From NCBI GenBank assembly GCA_035948315.1, contig DASZJG010000061.1:124001-188000 (forward strand): a stretch of DNA of 64,000 bases. The letters run 5' to 3'. The notes under the pieces are model-generated. The model worked only from the letters and a program-made list of their open reading frames with translations. It ran no database searches and was not told the origin of the DNA. The position numbers and the translations under genes are program-made. Numbering within the stretch: position 1 is the first letter of the stretch; each line of letters starts with the position of its first letter. Of the stretch, positions 34,391-41,759 are shown piece after piece. This stretch comes from CAJCJE01 sp035948315. GTDB lineage: Bacteria; Actinomycetota; Actinomycetes; Mycobacteriales; Pseudonocardiaceae.

Positions 34391-34839
34391 TCCCGGTCAC
34401 TACGCTGGGTACGTACTGAGGCGTGCCAAAATACGCAGCCCTGCGTACAGGTGGATCAAGGAAAACCCTTCGTTCGGGCGTTAGACTCGATCGCATGTCA
34501 AGCGACAGGATTGGGAATGTCGAGTGTGAAGGTCAGGTTCGCACACCTGATTCGCACCTGACTGAACTGCCTTGTGTCGGCCTGGCCGGCGTCGCTACTG
34601 GGGTGAGCAACCGTGCGACAACCATCAATAAACCAATTCAAGGAAAATTCAACGTCAGGACGGCTTCCACTGTCCTGCTGGGAACGTTGAACTCTGGGGA
34701 CAATAAATAGAATAACAACGCAGAGTCGGATGGCTCAGTCCGGCTTCCGCTGCCACCTTGCGAATTTCACCGCTGAGATTCGCGGTTTCGCAGGCGGCAA
34801 AAATACCAGGTCGTTCTAATCGACAAGGGGCTGGGCTAG
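34391..34839. other. AT-richer intergenic region upstream of the SARP gene
   Basis: About 450 bases with clearly lower GC than the neighbours. It contains the palindrome TACGCA-GCCC-TGCGTA (34432-34447), the direct repeat TTCGCAC near 34535 and 34548, and the hairpin at 34648. A small open frame here (34423-34710) has no ribosome binding site or recognisable product, so I do not call it. Confidence 0.45.
34648..34691 (+). promoter_or_regulatory. Bulged hairpin upstream of the SARP gene
   Basis: TTCAACGTCAGGAC (34648-34661) pairs with GTCCTG (34672-34677) and, after a six-base bulge, ACGTTGAA (34684-34691), giving 14 paired bases around a ten-base loop. It lies 150 bp before the SARP start. 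It may be a terminator of an upstream transcript or a structured leader; no U-tract follows. Confidence 0.45.
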
Positions 34840-35628
34840 ATGGAATATCGGATTCTGGGGGCGCTTGAGGTATTGGACGGGGACACTCCCGTCACGCCGA
34901 CCGCGCCGAAAATTCTGAGCACTCTTGCCATGCTGCTGATCAGCCGCAACACCACGGTGTCCAGGGAAGCCATGGTCGACGAGATCTGGCCGGAGAACCC
35001 GCCGGTGTCCGCGATCATGACTCTCAACACCTACGTCTACCACCTGCGCAGGCTGCTCGGCGTCAGGCCGTCCAACGAGACCGACATGTTGATCACCAGG
35101 CCCGGGGGCTACGAGATGGTGATCGCCGAGGAAAGCCTCGACCTCGCGCAGTTCGAAGCGACGGTCTCCGCAGGCCGCCGGGCATTCGACGCGGGTCGAC
35201 TGGAAGAGGCGAGCTGCGAGTTGCGTCGCGCCCTGGCGCTGCGCCGTGGCCCGACGTTCGCCGCGCTGGACAAGGGGCCGGTGCTCTCTGGTGTCGCCGT
35301 GCGGATCGCGGAGGACGCGCTCGACGCGCAGGGCCTGCGGATGAAGATCGACATGCAGCTCGGCCGGCATCGTGAGCTGATCGGCGAGCTGCGCGCGTTG
35401 ATCGCGCAGAACCCGTTGAACGAGGATCTGTACTACATGCTGATGCTCGCGCTGTACCGCAGCGATCGCCGGCTGGACTCGCTGGAAACCTACATCAGCC
35501 TGCGCCGTTCGCTGCAACAGCAGTACGGCGTCGACCCGTCACCGCGGCTGCAGAAGCTGCACCAGGCCGTGCTGTCCGATGCCCCTTCGCTGCACTCCTT
35601 CGGCACCGAGCTGCGGGTGGTGGCCTGA
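34840..35628 (+). CDS. SARP-family transcriptional activator (winged helix plus BTAD)
   Basis: 262 residues. The N-terminal OmpR-like winged helix (MEYRILGALEVLDG ... NTYVYHLRRLLG, about residues 1-92) and bacterial transcriptional activator domain (~97-245) make a small SARP of the ActII-ORF4/RedD type. These bind heptameric direct repeats and recruit RNA polymerase to secondary-metabolite promoters. AAGGGG lies 12 bases before the ATG, rather far. Two BTAD regulators within 4 kb with no biosynthetic genes adjacent is unusual. Confidence 0.92.
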   Translation: MEYRILGALEVLDGDTPVTPTAPKILSTLAMLLISRNTTVSREAMVDEIWPENPPVSAIMTLNTYVYHLRRLLGVRPSNETDMLITRPGGYEMVIAEESLDLAQFEATVSAGRRAFDAGRLEEASCELRRALALRRGPTFAALDKGPVLSGVAVRIAEDALDAQGLRMKIDMQLGRHRELIGELRALIAQNPLNEDLYYMLMLALYRSDRRLDSLETYISLRRSLQQQYGVDPSPRLQKLHQAVLSDAPSLHSFGTELRVVA

Positions 35629-35652
35629 ACGGCGCCGCCGACGAGGGGAGGT

Positions 35653-35692
35653 GGTGCGGGCGGTACGGGAGCTAATCCCTACCGCCCGCACC
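35653..35692. terminator. Bidirectional terminator between SARP and SRPBCC genes
   Basis: A perfect 13-bp stem (35653-35665 with 35680-35692) is extended inward by GGGA/TCCC after a single bulged C. It stands between two convergent stop codons. Confidence 0.85.
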
Positions 35693-35710
35693 GCGCCCGG
35701 CTGGCCGGTG

Positions 35711-36457
35711 TTATGCGCTGATGACGGCCGACTGAAGCCACGACTGGTACGCGGACTCGATCTCCTTCTCGTCCTCGCCTTGCGAAAACCCGTGGTACTC
35801 CAGGAAGAGCATGTCGCGGTAGCCCTTGCCCACCAACAGGATGCCGTCGCGGGTGTGCACGCCGACGATGCGCGGTGCGCTCAGAATGTCGATGACGCCT
35901 TCGGTCTCGGGAAGTCCGGGCACGTTCAGTCGCACCCGCGCCCCGTCGGAGAGTTTGTCGACGGACAGCGCGTCGGCGAACATCGACCAGACGTCGCCCG
36001 CGACGATCGGGCCGATCAGGAACAGGCTGAACGTCGAGGTGCGGTCCGGGAAGTGCGCCAGGTAGACGGCCAGCTTGCGCAGGTGCGTCCGGTCGCCTTC
36101 CTTGATCCCGTCGTACTGCGCCTCCCAGTCGTCGGCGAGCAGTCCGTTGTGGACACAGTGCAGCACCGAGCTGCCGCCCTCGCGTCCCTCGATCAGGAAC
36201 TCGAAGGCCGCGAACGTGCCGTCCGTGTCGTCGCCGCGGAACGCCAGGTGCCGGCCCGGCTCCCAGGCGGTGATCGTCATTTCCTGGCTGTAGCCCGGCA
36301 TCTCCAGTCGGTTCGTGCCGCCGGCTCTCGGCTCGACTTCGCTGTGTCCCATGAACCAGGAGTCCAGTCCGGGGCCCGTGGCGATGGCGTCCCACACCTG
36401 CTCGGGTGTGGCGGCCAGGGTGATCTCCTCGTGGATCTCGAACTCGTGCATCGTCAT
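35711..36457 (-). CDS. SRPBCC/AHSA1-domain protein
   Basis: 248 residues from the ATG at 36457, which overlaps the upstream regulator stop as ATGA. The START-like fold is indicated by FEIHEEITLAATPEQVWDAI at the N-terminus and the FLIEGREGGSSVLHCVHNG strand pair. The C-terminal third looks like a partial second copy of the fold. Such proteins bind hydrophobic ligands or act as Hsp90-activator-like factors. ArsR-SRPBCC pairs are very common in actinobacteria; the ligand is usually unknown. Confidence 0.88.
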   Translation of the reverse strand: MTMHEFEIHEEITLAATPEQVWDAIATGPGLDSWFMGHSEVEPRAGGTNRLEMPGYSQEMTITAWEPGRHLAFRGDDTDGTFAAFEFLIEGREGGSSVLHCVHNGLLADDWEAQYDGIKEGDRTHLRKLAVYLAHFPDRTSTFSLFLIGPIVAGDVWSMFADALSVDKLSDGARVRLNVPGLPETEGVIDILSAPRIVGVHTRDGILLVGKGYRDMLFLEYHGFSQGEDEKEIESAYQSWLQSAVISA

Positions 36458-37050
36458 TTCTGGTGTCCTTCGGTCTTGAGACTGGGGTGAATGGCCAGCA
36501 CGACTCGGTGGTCGCGGCCGCCCGGTGCGTGTTCGTCGTGGTAGCGGCCGACCAGTGCCGCGATCGTGCTGGTGAGTTCTTCCGCGAAGGCGGCGCGGTC
36601 GGCCGCGCCCGCGAACCGGACTTCCGCGTCCAGGCCGAAGGTCGCCAGCGGCTTGCGGGCCTTGGTGGCGCCCTCGACCAGCGCGCCGACGTCCCGCACG
36701 AGCTTCGCCCCCAGGGCGAGCAGCCACCGGGCGGACAACCGGTCCGGAGAGCGGGTCGGGTCGGGTGCGACGCCGGCCAGCACGGCGGGCGAGATCACGT
36801 AGGAGAGCGCGGTCGCGCGCAGCACGCGCTCGGTGACGTTGCCCTTCCTGCGCTCCTCGACCAGCTCGATCAGGCCGTGGCGCTCCAGTTCACGCAGGTG
36901 ATAGTTGACCTTCTGCCGAGCGAGTCCGACCCGGCCGGCGAGCATCGTGGCCGAGCCGGGCTCGACCAGTTCGGCAAGCAGCCTGGCCCGCACCGGGTCC
37001 AGGCAGACCTCGGCTGCCGCCGGGTTGTCGATCACTGCCACGTCCAACAT
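36454..37050 (-). CDS. ArsR-type winged-helix regulator
   Basis: 198 residues, probably leaderless. The N-terminal winged helix is clear (ATMLAGRVGLARQKVNYHLR, residues ~34-53, then ELERHGLIELVEERRKGNV) with no metal-site cysteines. The C-terminal ~110 residues resemble extended ArsR/HTH-20 proteins. It is translationally coupled to the SRPBCC gene. The operator at 37086 suggests self-repression. Confidence 0.9.
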   Translation of the reverse strand: MLDVAVIDNPAAAEVCLDPVRARLLAELVEPGSATMLAGRVGLARQKVNYHLRELERHGLIELVEERRKGNVTERVLRATALSYVISPAVLAGVAPDPTRSPDRLSARWLLALGAKLVRDVGALVEGATKARKPLATFGLDAEVRFAGAADRAAFAEELTSTIAALVGRYHDEHAPGGRDHRVVLAIHPSLKTEGHQK

Positions 37051-37056
37051 GCGACA

Positions 37057-37101
37057 ACCCTGCCGCCGACAACTCCAGATGTCAAGACAAAAAAATTTGT
37101 C
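37057..37101 (-). promoter_or_regulatory. Promoter and operator of the ArsR-SRPBCC operon
   Basis: On the minus strand a consensus -35 TTGACA (37080-37085), 17-bp spacer and -10 CAGGGT (37057-37062) end six bases before the ATG at 37050, implying a leaderless mRNA. The palindrome GACAAA-N4-TTTGTC (37086-37101) abuts the -35, and further GACAA/TTGTC half-sites lie within the spacer. Confidence 0.65.
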
Positions 37102-37116
37102 GGTGGCCCGACCGGG

Positions 37117-37575
37117 CTATGACGTCACCAACGCCCAGTAGACGTCCACCTCGAACTCGCCGGTCGACGGGTCGGGATCGCCATAGATCTCCCAGTGAGG
37201 CCCGGCCAGCCGATGCCCGTTGGCCGTGCTCCACTCGCGCACCGCCTGATGGGTGTCACCGATCTCGGCCATCGGGCCGGTGTGCGTCGCCGTGGCAACG
37301 AGCCCGCCCGGCAGCGTCGACGCGACAACATGACCGGCGGGCTCGAACGAGCCACTCACCTGGACGCCGACTTCAACGTGGGGGACATCGTCGAGGTAGA
37401 GCATGATGTTGTGGCCCTGCTGGTAGAGCCCTGCGGGCGCGTCGCCCCGGAGAAAGCTCCACACCCGGTCCAACATCGGCCCCCAGGTCGTCGGAAACTC
37501 CGCCCACGTCGTCGTCCTCGCTACTACCGCGGTCGGCGTCGGCTCGACGGTTTTGACGGTCACCTCGACGGTCAT
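37117..37575 (-). CDS. GyrI-like/AraC effector-binding domain protein
   Basis: 152 residues: a single SHS2-type small-molecule-binding domain with the blocks TTWAEFPTTWGPMLDRVWSF, HNIMLYLDD and HWEIYGDPDPSTGEFEVDVY, typical of the stand-alone GyrI-like family. Members bind drugs or hydrolyse cyclopropanoid toxins. It has no DNA-binding domain. It is separated from the ArsR operon promoter by a short gap and probably has its own transcript. Confidence 0.85.
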   Translation of the reverse strand: MTVEVTVKTVEPTPTAVVARTTTWAEFPTTWGPMLDRVWSFLRGDAPAGLYQQGHNIMLYLDDVPHVEVGVQVSGSFEPAGHVVASTLPGGLVATATHTGPMAEIGDTHQAVREWSTANGHRLAGPHWEIYGDPDPSTGEFEVDVYWALVTS

Positions 37576-37616
37576 GGCACGGAGAATACGTCGCCTCGTC
37601 GTTCCAGCGCGCGAGC

Positions 37617-38750
37617 CTAGCTCTCAGTTTCCGGGTTCCTGCGCAGGAACCACCACAGCACCCAGCCGACCGAGGCGACCAACGCCCAGCTGATCAGCCG
37701 ATAGACCACGACCGCCGCGATCGCGTCGTCGGCGGGCGTTCGACCGGCCACGAGGCCGAGGATCAGCGCGCCGTCGACGACGCCGAGCCCGCCCGGTACC
37801 AACGGAATGGTGGACGCGGCCATGCCGGCGGCGTAGGCGATGATCAGCTGCGAGACGCTGAGGTGCTCGGCGCCGACGGCAAGGCAGGACAGGCCGAAGC
37901 CAACCGCGTCCAGCACCCAGTTGCCGATCGCCCAGCCCGCCGCGATGCGCAGGTCCGAGCCACGCATCCGGACCAGGGACAGCTGGGCGACGAACGCCTC
38001 GACCCACGCCCGGCCGTTGCGGACCGGCCTGCGCAGCACCCGGTTGACCAGATTGAGCAGCCAGATCGCCGGCCGGGCCAGCCACTGCGGGCGCTGCGCG
38101 ATGACGCGGACCACCCCGGCGACGAGCACGACCGACACGATCGCCTCGACCGGCGTGCTCGCGCCGCCGGTGCCGCTGGCCAGGAACGCGGCGACCACGC
38201 CGATCACCGCCAGCGCCGCGGTGGACAGGATGCCGGACAGCGCGACGCACCAGGACGCGATCGCCGCGGACGCGCCGAAGCGCTGCATGTGCTTGAAGTT
38301 GAACGCGGTGGAGAACACCGGTCCGCCGGGCAGCGAGATGCTCAGCGAGTGCGCGGCATAGGCCAGCGCGACCGCGTGCTGTAGCTGCACCTCGGTGCCG
38401 GCCGCGTGCAGCAGCCTGCGCTGCATCCGCGCGAACATCCCCATCGAGGCCGATTCGGCGGCGATGGCCAGCAGGACCAGTCCCCAGCGCGGGGTGCGCA
38501 GGTGGTCGAGCGCGCTGGCCAGGAACGGCCAGCCGAGCACGAGTTCGACGATCAGGATGGCCGCGGTGACCACGCCGATGACCACCCGCATCCGGGTGGT
38601 CAGCCTGCGCTGCGGCGCGGTCGCCGCCAACCGCGCCGCGGTTGGCCCGTCCTGGAGCGACTCGCCCTGCAGCGACTCGGCCGGTTGGTCGGCGTTCACG
38701 GCCTCCATGCTGAACCAACGATCAGCGTCGCGCTCGGTGACCCTGCCCAC
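37617..38750 (-). CDS. Flippase-like integral membrane protein (UPF0104/YbhN, LPG-synthase TM family)
   Basis: 377 residues if GTG 38750 is used; an ATG 14 codons later is an alternative. About eight membrane segments and the family motifs SISLPGGPVFSTAFNFKHM and IPLVPGGLGVVDGALI identify the lysylphosphatidylglycerol-synthetase transmembrane family. Members flip or move polar lipids or lipid-linked sugars across the membrane. Only 12 bp separate it from the small lipoprotein gene upstream, suggesting a shared transcript. Confidence 0.88.
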   Translation of the reverse strand: MGRVTERDADRWFSMEAVNADQPAESLQGESLQDGPTAARLAATAPQRRLTTRMRVVIGVVTAAILIVELVLGWPFLASALDHLRTPRWGLVLLAIAAESASMGMFARMQRRLLHAAGTEVQLQHAVALAYAAHSLSISLPGGPVFSTAFNFKHMQRFGASAAIASWCVALSGILSTAALAVIGVVAAFLASGTGGASTPVEAIVSVVLVAGVVRVIAQRPQWLARPAIWLLNLVNRVLRRPVRNGRAWVEAFVAQLSLVRMRGSDLRIAAGWAIGNWVLDAVGFGLSCLAVGAEHLSVSQLIIAYAAGMAASTIPLVPGGLGVVDGALILGLVAGRTPADDAIAAVVVYRLISWALVASVGWVLWWFLRRNPETES

Positions 38751-38762
38751 CCTCCGGTGGTG

Positions 38763-39041
38763 TCAGGCTTGGGCGATGGTCACCTGGCAGGCCCGGTCGA
38801 AGGCCAGGGTGTCCTGCGTCAGGCCCGGCGGGTTGGTACCGGTGTCGTTGGCCACCGTGTCGAGGTCGGTCGTCAGGGCCTTGATCTGGACACGCGCCGA
38901 CCGGCTCTCCGATGCGGCGCTCGGCGAGGTGCTGGTGCCTGGTCCGCTGCTGGCGGTTGGCGTGACCTCGCAGCCGGCGGCGCCGATCCCCGCGAGCGAC
39001 AGGACTGCCGCGGCGGCGAAGAGGCGAGCACGGGTGATCAT
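38763..39041 (-). CDS. Small putative lipoprotein
   Basis: 92 residues from the ATG at 39041, with AAAGGGA ten bases upstream. The signal ends in GIGAAGC, a lipobox, followed by a Thr/Ser/Pro-rich linker and a short helical domain (VQIKALTTDLDTVANDTG). No family recognised. It lies 31 bp behind the clan GH-A glycosidase gene and may belong to its operon together with the flippase-like protein. Confidence 0.65.
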   Translation of the reverse strand: MITRARLFAAAAVLSLAGIGAAGCEVTPTASSGPGTSTSPSAASESRSARVQIKALTTDLDTVANDTGTNPPGLTQDTLAFDRACQVTIAQA

Positions 39042-39072
39042 GACGGTGGTGAATCCCTTTCTGTTGGCGGAA

Positions 39073-40644
39073 TCAGCGGACCGAGGTGAGCGTGCCGACG
39101 ACATAGACTGGGTTCTGGTTGACCGGGATGGTGACCGTGCCGGCCGGGTGGGACGTCGCGCCGTGCATTTCGCTGTACTCGACCCAGCCCTTCGCGGCGG
39201 TGATGGTCACCGTGTTGGCACCGTTGGCGTTCCAGAACACGTGCACCGTGTTGGCACCGGTGAACCAGTAGCCGTAGGTCGCGTCGGCGCGGGTTCCGTT
39301 GGTGAAGTCGGCGCCCGCGTAGGAGTCGCCGCGCAGCATCTGGTGCAGCACCACGTTGGTCACATAGGACTGTTTGGGCGAGTACGCGCCCAGCGCGGAG
39401 CCGGCGTTGTGCAGCGTGCCGAAGCAGTCCTCGCGATCGCTCGACGGCGGGGCCAGGTCTACGAACTCGTACCACAGCGATTCGGCGACGCCCGCGACCA
39501 TCGCCTCCACCTGCGCCCGCACCAGGTACTGGCCCTGCGTCGCCTCGCTGACGCTGTAGGAGCCGCAGGTCGGCCAGCCCTGCTCGGTGATCCACAGCGG
39601 CACCTTGGGCAGGCCGTGCTTGGCGAACAGCTGCCGGATCGAGTTCACCGTGCTCGGCACCTGCTCCGGGTGCGTCTCGTAGGGGTGGAAGGAGAACGCG
39701 ATGTTCCAGCCGGCCAACGGCTGCTTGGCCAGGTCGGTGAGCAGGTCGTCGGTCCACGGCTGGATCTGCAACATGCTGGCCGCGCCGATCAGCACGACCG
39801 CGTTCGGGTCGCCCGCGCGGATCGCCGCATAGCCCTGGGCCACCATGGTCGCGTAGCACTGCGCGTTGGCCGCGATGTTGGTGTTCGCGCAGGCTCCGGT
39901 CGAGATCTCGTTGTACTCGTTGTCGATCTCGTAGTAGTGCGTGAGGCCGGCGTACTGCTTGGCCGCGGCCTGCGCGAACTGCGCCCAGGCGGCGATGTCG
40001 GTCGATTGGATGGCGTGCCAGCTGTCCAGGATCAGCAGCGGCGTCGCGCCGAGGTTCTTGGCCGACTGGAGCACCGCGGTGTGCGGAAAACTCAGCGCGT
40101 TCGGCTCGTCGTAGGGCAGATCGGTGCGGACCAGCGAGGTTTCCGCGTCGGCGAGCAACGGCAACGTCTCCGGCGGGTCCTCCGGGTTGACCTTGCTGAT
40201 GTGCGCGGAGTAGCCGAACCGGGAGTCCGCGACGGTCGCGGCCGGGCGGCCGATGACGGCGAAGTCGGTGTCCGCGGTGACCACCGAACTGGTCCCGGCG
40301 TAGCCGACGAGATGCAGGTCGTACCAGCCCCAGACGCTCGCGGCGATCGGCATCGTGATGGTCGCGGTGCCGTTGGCCACCGTGGCCTTGCCGCTCTGGA
40401 AGACCGAACCGGAGTAGCCGGTCGCGGTCCAGTCCACCGAGGTGGCGTTGGTGGCTACGGTGAAGTGCGCGGCGGACTGGTCGTTGAAGAACACCCCGCC
40501 CTCCTGGCTCGCCGTCGCGTGCAGCGTGTAGCTGCTGAGCACGGTGGCGGGATTGGCCGCGCTCGGCATGCCGCAGGACGCGACGAGCAGCGTGCACGAT
40601 GCGAGGGCAGGCGCCATCGCGACTACCTTGGCGGAACGAAACAT
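39073..40644 (-). CDS. Lipoprotein glycoside hydrolase, clan GH-A (GH39/GH5-like)
   Basis: 523 residues from the ATG at 40644, GAAGGA six bases upstream. The lipobox LVASC anchors it. Residues ~35-135 form a beta-sandwich; ~150-420 are a TIM barrel with acid/base Glu in YYEIDNEYNE and nucleophile Glu in LWITEQGWP, the clan GH-A arrangement. A C-terminal beta domain follows. GH39 (xylosidase/iduronidase-like) or GH5-like are the closest calls; exact family needs a profile search. Its promoter carries the shared 34-bp operator. Confidence 0.78.
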   Translation of the reverse strand: MFRSAKVVAMAPALASCTLLVASCGMPSAANPATVLSSYTLHATASQEGGVFFNDQSAAHFTVATNATSVDWTATGYSGSVFQSGKATVANGTATITMPIAASVWGWYDLHLVGYAGTSSVVTADTDFAVIGRPAATVADSRFGYSAHISKVNPEDPPETLPLLADAETSLVRTDLPYDEPNALSFPHTAVLQSAKNLGATPLLILDSWHAIQSTDIAAWAQFAQAAAKQYAGLTHYYEIDNEYNEISTGACANTNIAANAQCYATMVAQGYAAIRAGDPNAVVLIGAASMLQIQPWTDDLLTDLAKQPLAGWNIAFSFHPYETHPEQVPSTVNSIRQLFAKHGLPKVPLWITEQGWPTCGSYSVSEATQGQYLVRAQVEAMVAGVAESLWYEFVDLAPPSSDREDCFGTLHNAGSALGAYSPKQSYVTNVVLHQMLRGDSYAGADFTNGTRADATYGYWFTGANTVHVFWNANGANTVTITAAKGWVEYSEMHGATSHPAGTVTIPVNQNPVYVVGTLTSVR

Positions 40645-40702
40645 GGTTGATCCTTCCCCGGCGAACGCTCGTGCAGCACGATACGGATCATCGCCGCGCC
40701 TC

Positions 40703-40736
40703 GACCAGCTTTTGCACCAGGGAGCAAACATGCTGG
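40703..40736. promoter_or_regulatory. Shared 34-bp palindromic operator, site B
   Basis: It has the same arms as at 10620: GACCAGC-n-TTTGC, eight variable bases, then GCAAACATGCTGG, with identical total length. On the left-hand gene side both sites are followed by GGTCG and, 16-17 bases later, CCGTA, so the leftward promoters also resemble each other (-10 candidates TACGCT and TATCGT). It lies between the GH-A lipoprotein gene and the divergent lipoprotein gene. Confidence 0.62.
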
Positions 40737-40827
40737 CAAGGCGGTCGGCCTCGGCGACCATTGTGGACACGATCACGGGCGGCAACAGCGCCGCGTACGA
40801 TGCCGGCCGACCGAGGAGGGAGATCAC

Positions 40828-41748
40828 ATGTCATCGTCCGTCTCCGGGAAGGGTATGGCCCGGAAGTTGTTGGTGGGCCTCGCGGCGGTAGCGCTGGGCA
40901 CCGCGGCCTGTTCGGCCTCCGCGACGCCAACGCCGACCGCGACACCCGGCATTCACTGGCTGGTCACGGCGGCGGCGTTGCCGCTGATCTCCGGTTCCAC
41001 CGGCAACCAGAAGCTGGTCACGAACGCCTTCGACAACGCCCGGACCGACATCATGGGCCCGCCGCCTGCCGGTTGGGCGCCGCCGGTGGCGCAGGTCAGG
41101 GGATTCGAGTCGCTGGCCGACTTCAGGAGCGCGTTCCCGAACCTCGCGCCGGGCACCTGGGTGCTCTACGACCTGGAATCGTGGAGTGCGAGCGATCCGG
41201 ACAACACCGACCCGGCAACCTATCTGAAGAATTTCGTCGCGCTCGCGCACAGCAATCCCGATCCGAGCAAGTGGCTGCACGTGATCGCCGCTCCGGCGGC
41301 CGATGTGGGCAGCGCGATCACGGTGAGTTCGTGCAATGTCGCAGGCGAACCGGGCTGGCGGAACTATGTGGACAACTGTGATGTGCCGGCCATGGTCGGT
41401 GAGGCCAAACCGGACCTGTTCGAGATCCAGTCGCAGTCGATCGAGCGGTGCACGGACAGCAAGGTCAAGAACTGTGCGACGACCTTCCCGACGTTCGTCG
41501 GGGATTCGCTGGCGCAGGCCCGGACCAAGGACCCGGGTCTGACCGCGCTGGCCGGCCTGTCCACCAACCCCAGCGGCGCCACCAGTTCCGGCGCGGTACT
41601 CGACACCGACACGAGGAACACCGCGAGCATGGTGGAGGGCTACTGGCTGAACGTGCCGCAGAAGGGATCGGCCTGCAAGCTCTGCCAGCCCGGCGGGGAG
41701 CCGCAGGTCGCGGTCGACTACCTGCACGACCTGGGCTACACCGGCTGA
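40828..41748 (+). CDS. Lipoprotein of unknown function, TIM-barrel-like
   Basis: 306 residues with GGAGGGAG before the ATG. The lipobox LGTAAC gives a lipidated Cys at residue 28. The mature part has the pattern WVLYDLESWSASDPDNTDP then KWLHVIAAPAADV and FEIQSQSIERC, seen in uncharacterised actinobacterial secreted proteins and compatible with a TIM barrel of the glycosidase type. It contains several cysteines near the middle. It is divergent from the GH-A gene and shares operator site B, so a related extracellular carbohydrate role is likely. No catalytic call is justified. Confidence 0.7.
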   Translation: MSSSVSGKGMARKLLVGLAAVALGTAACSASATPTPTATPGIHWLVTAAALPLISGSTGNQKLVTNAFDNARTDIMGPPPAGWAPPVAQVRGFESLADFRSAFPNLAPGTWVLYDLESWSASDPDNTDPATYLKNFVALAHSNPDPSKWLHVIAAPAADVGSAITVSSCNVAGEPGWRNYVDNCDVPAMVGEAKPDLFEIQSQSIERCTDSKVKNCATTFPTFVGDSLAQARTKDPGLTALAGLSTNPSGATSSGAVLDTDTRNTASMVEGYWLNVPQKGSACKLCQPGGEPQVAVDYLHDLGYTG

Positions 41749-41759
41749 CCCGTCAGCCG
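41742..41759. terminator. Compact hairpin across both convergent stop codons
   Basis: CGGCTGAC (41742-41749) and GTCAGCCG (41752-41759) form an eight-base stem with a two-base loop that in practice opens to four. It contains or touches the stops of the lipoprotein gene (41748) and the phosphatase-superfamily gene (41753). Confidence 0.55.

Noticed and set aside
34423..34710. 95-codon plus-strand frame in the SARP upstream region, possibly a peptide gene
   Set aside because: No Shine-Dalgarno sequence, no leader or core peptide features, and it crosses the hairpin at 34648.
38395..40650. 751-codon plus-strand frame over the flippase, lipoprotein and GH-A genes
   Set aside because: It spans three minus-strand genes with proper signals and domains.
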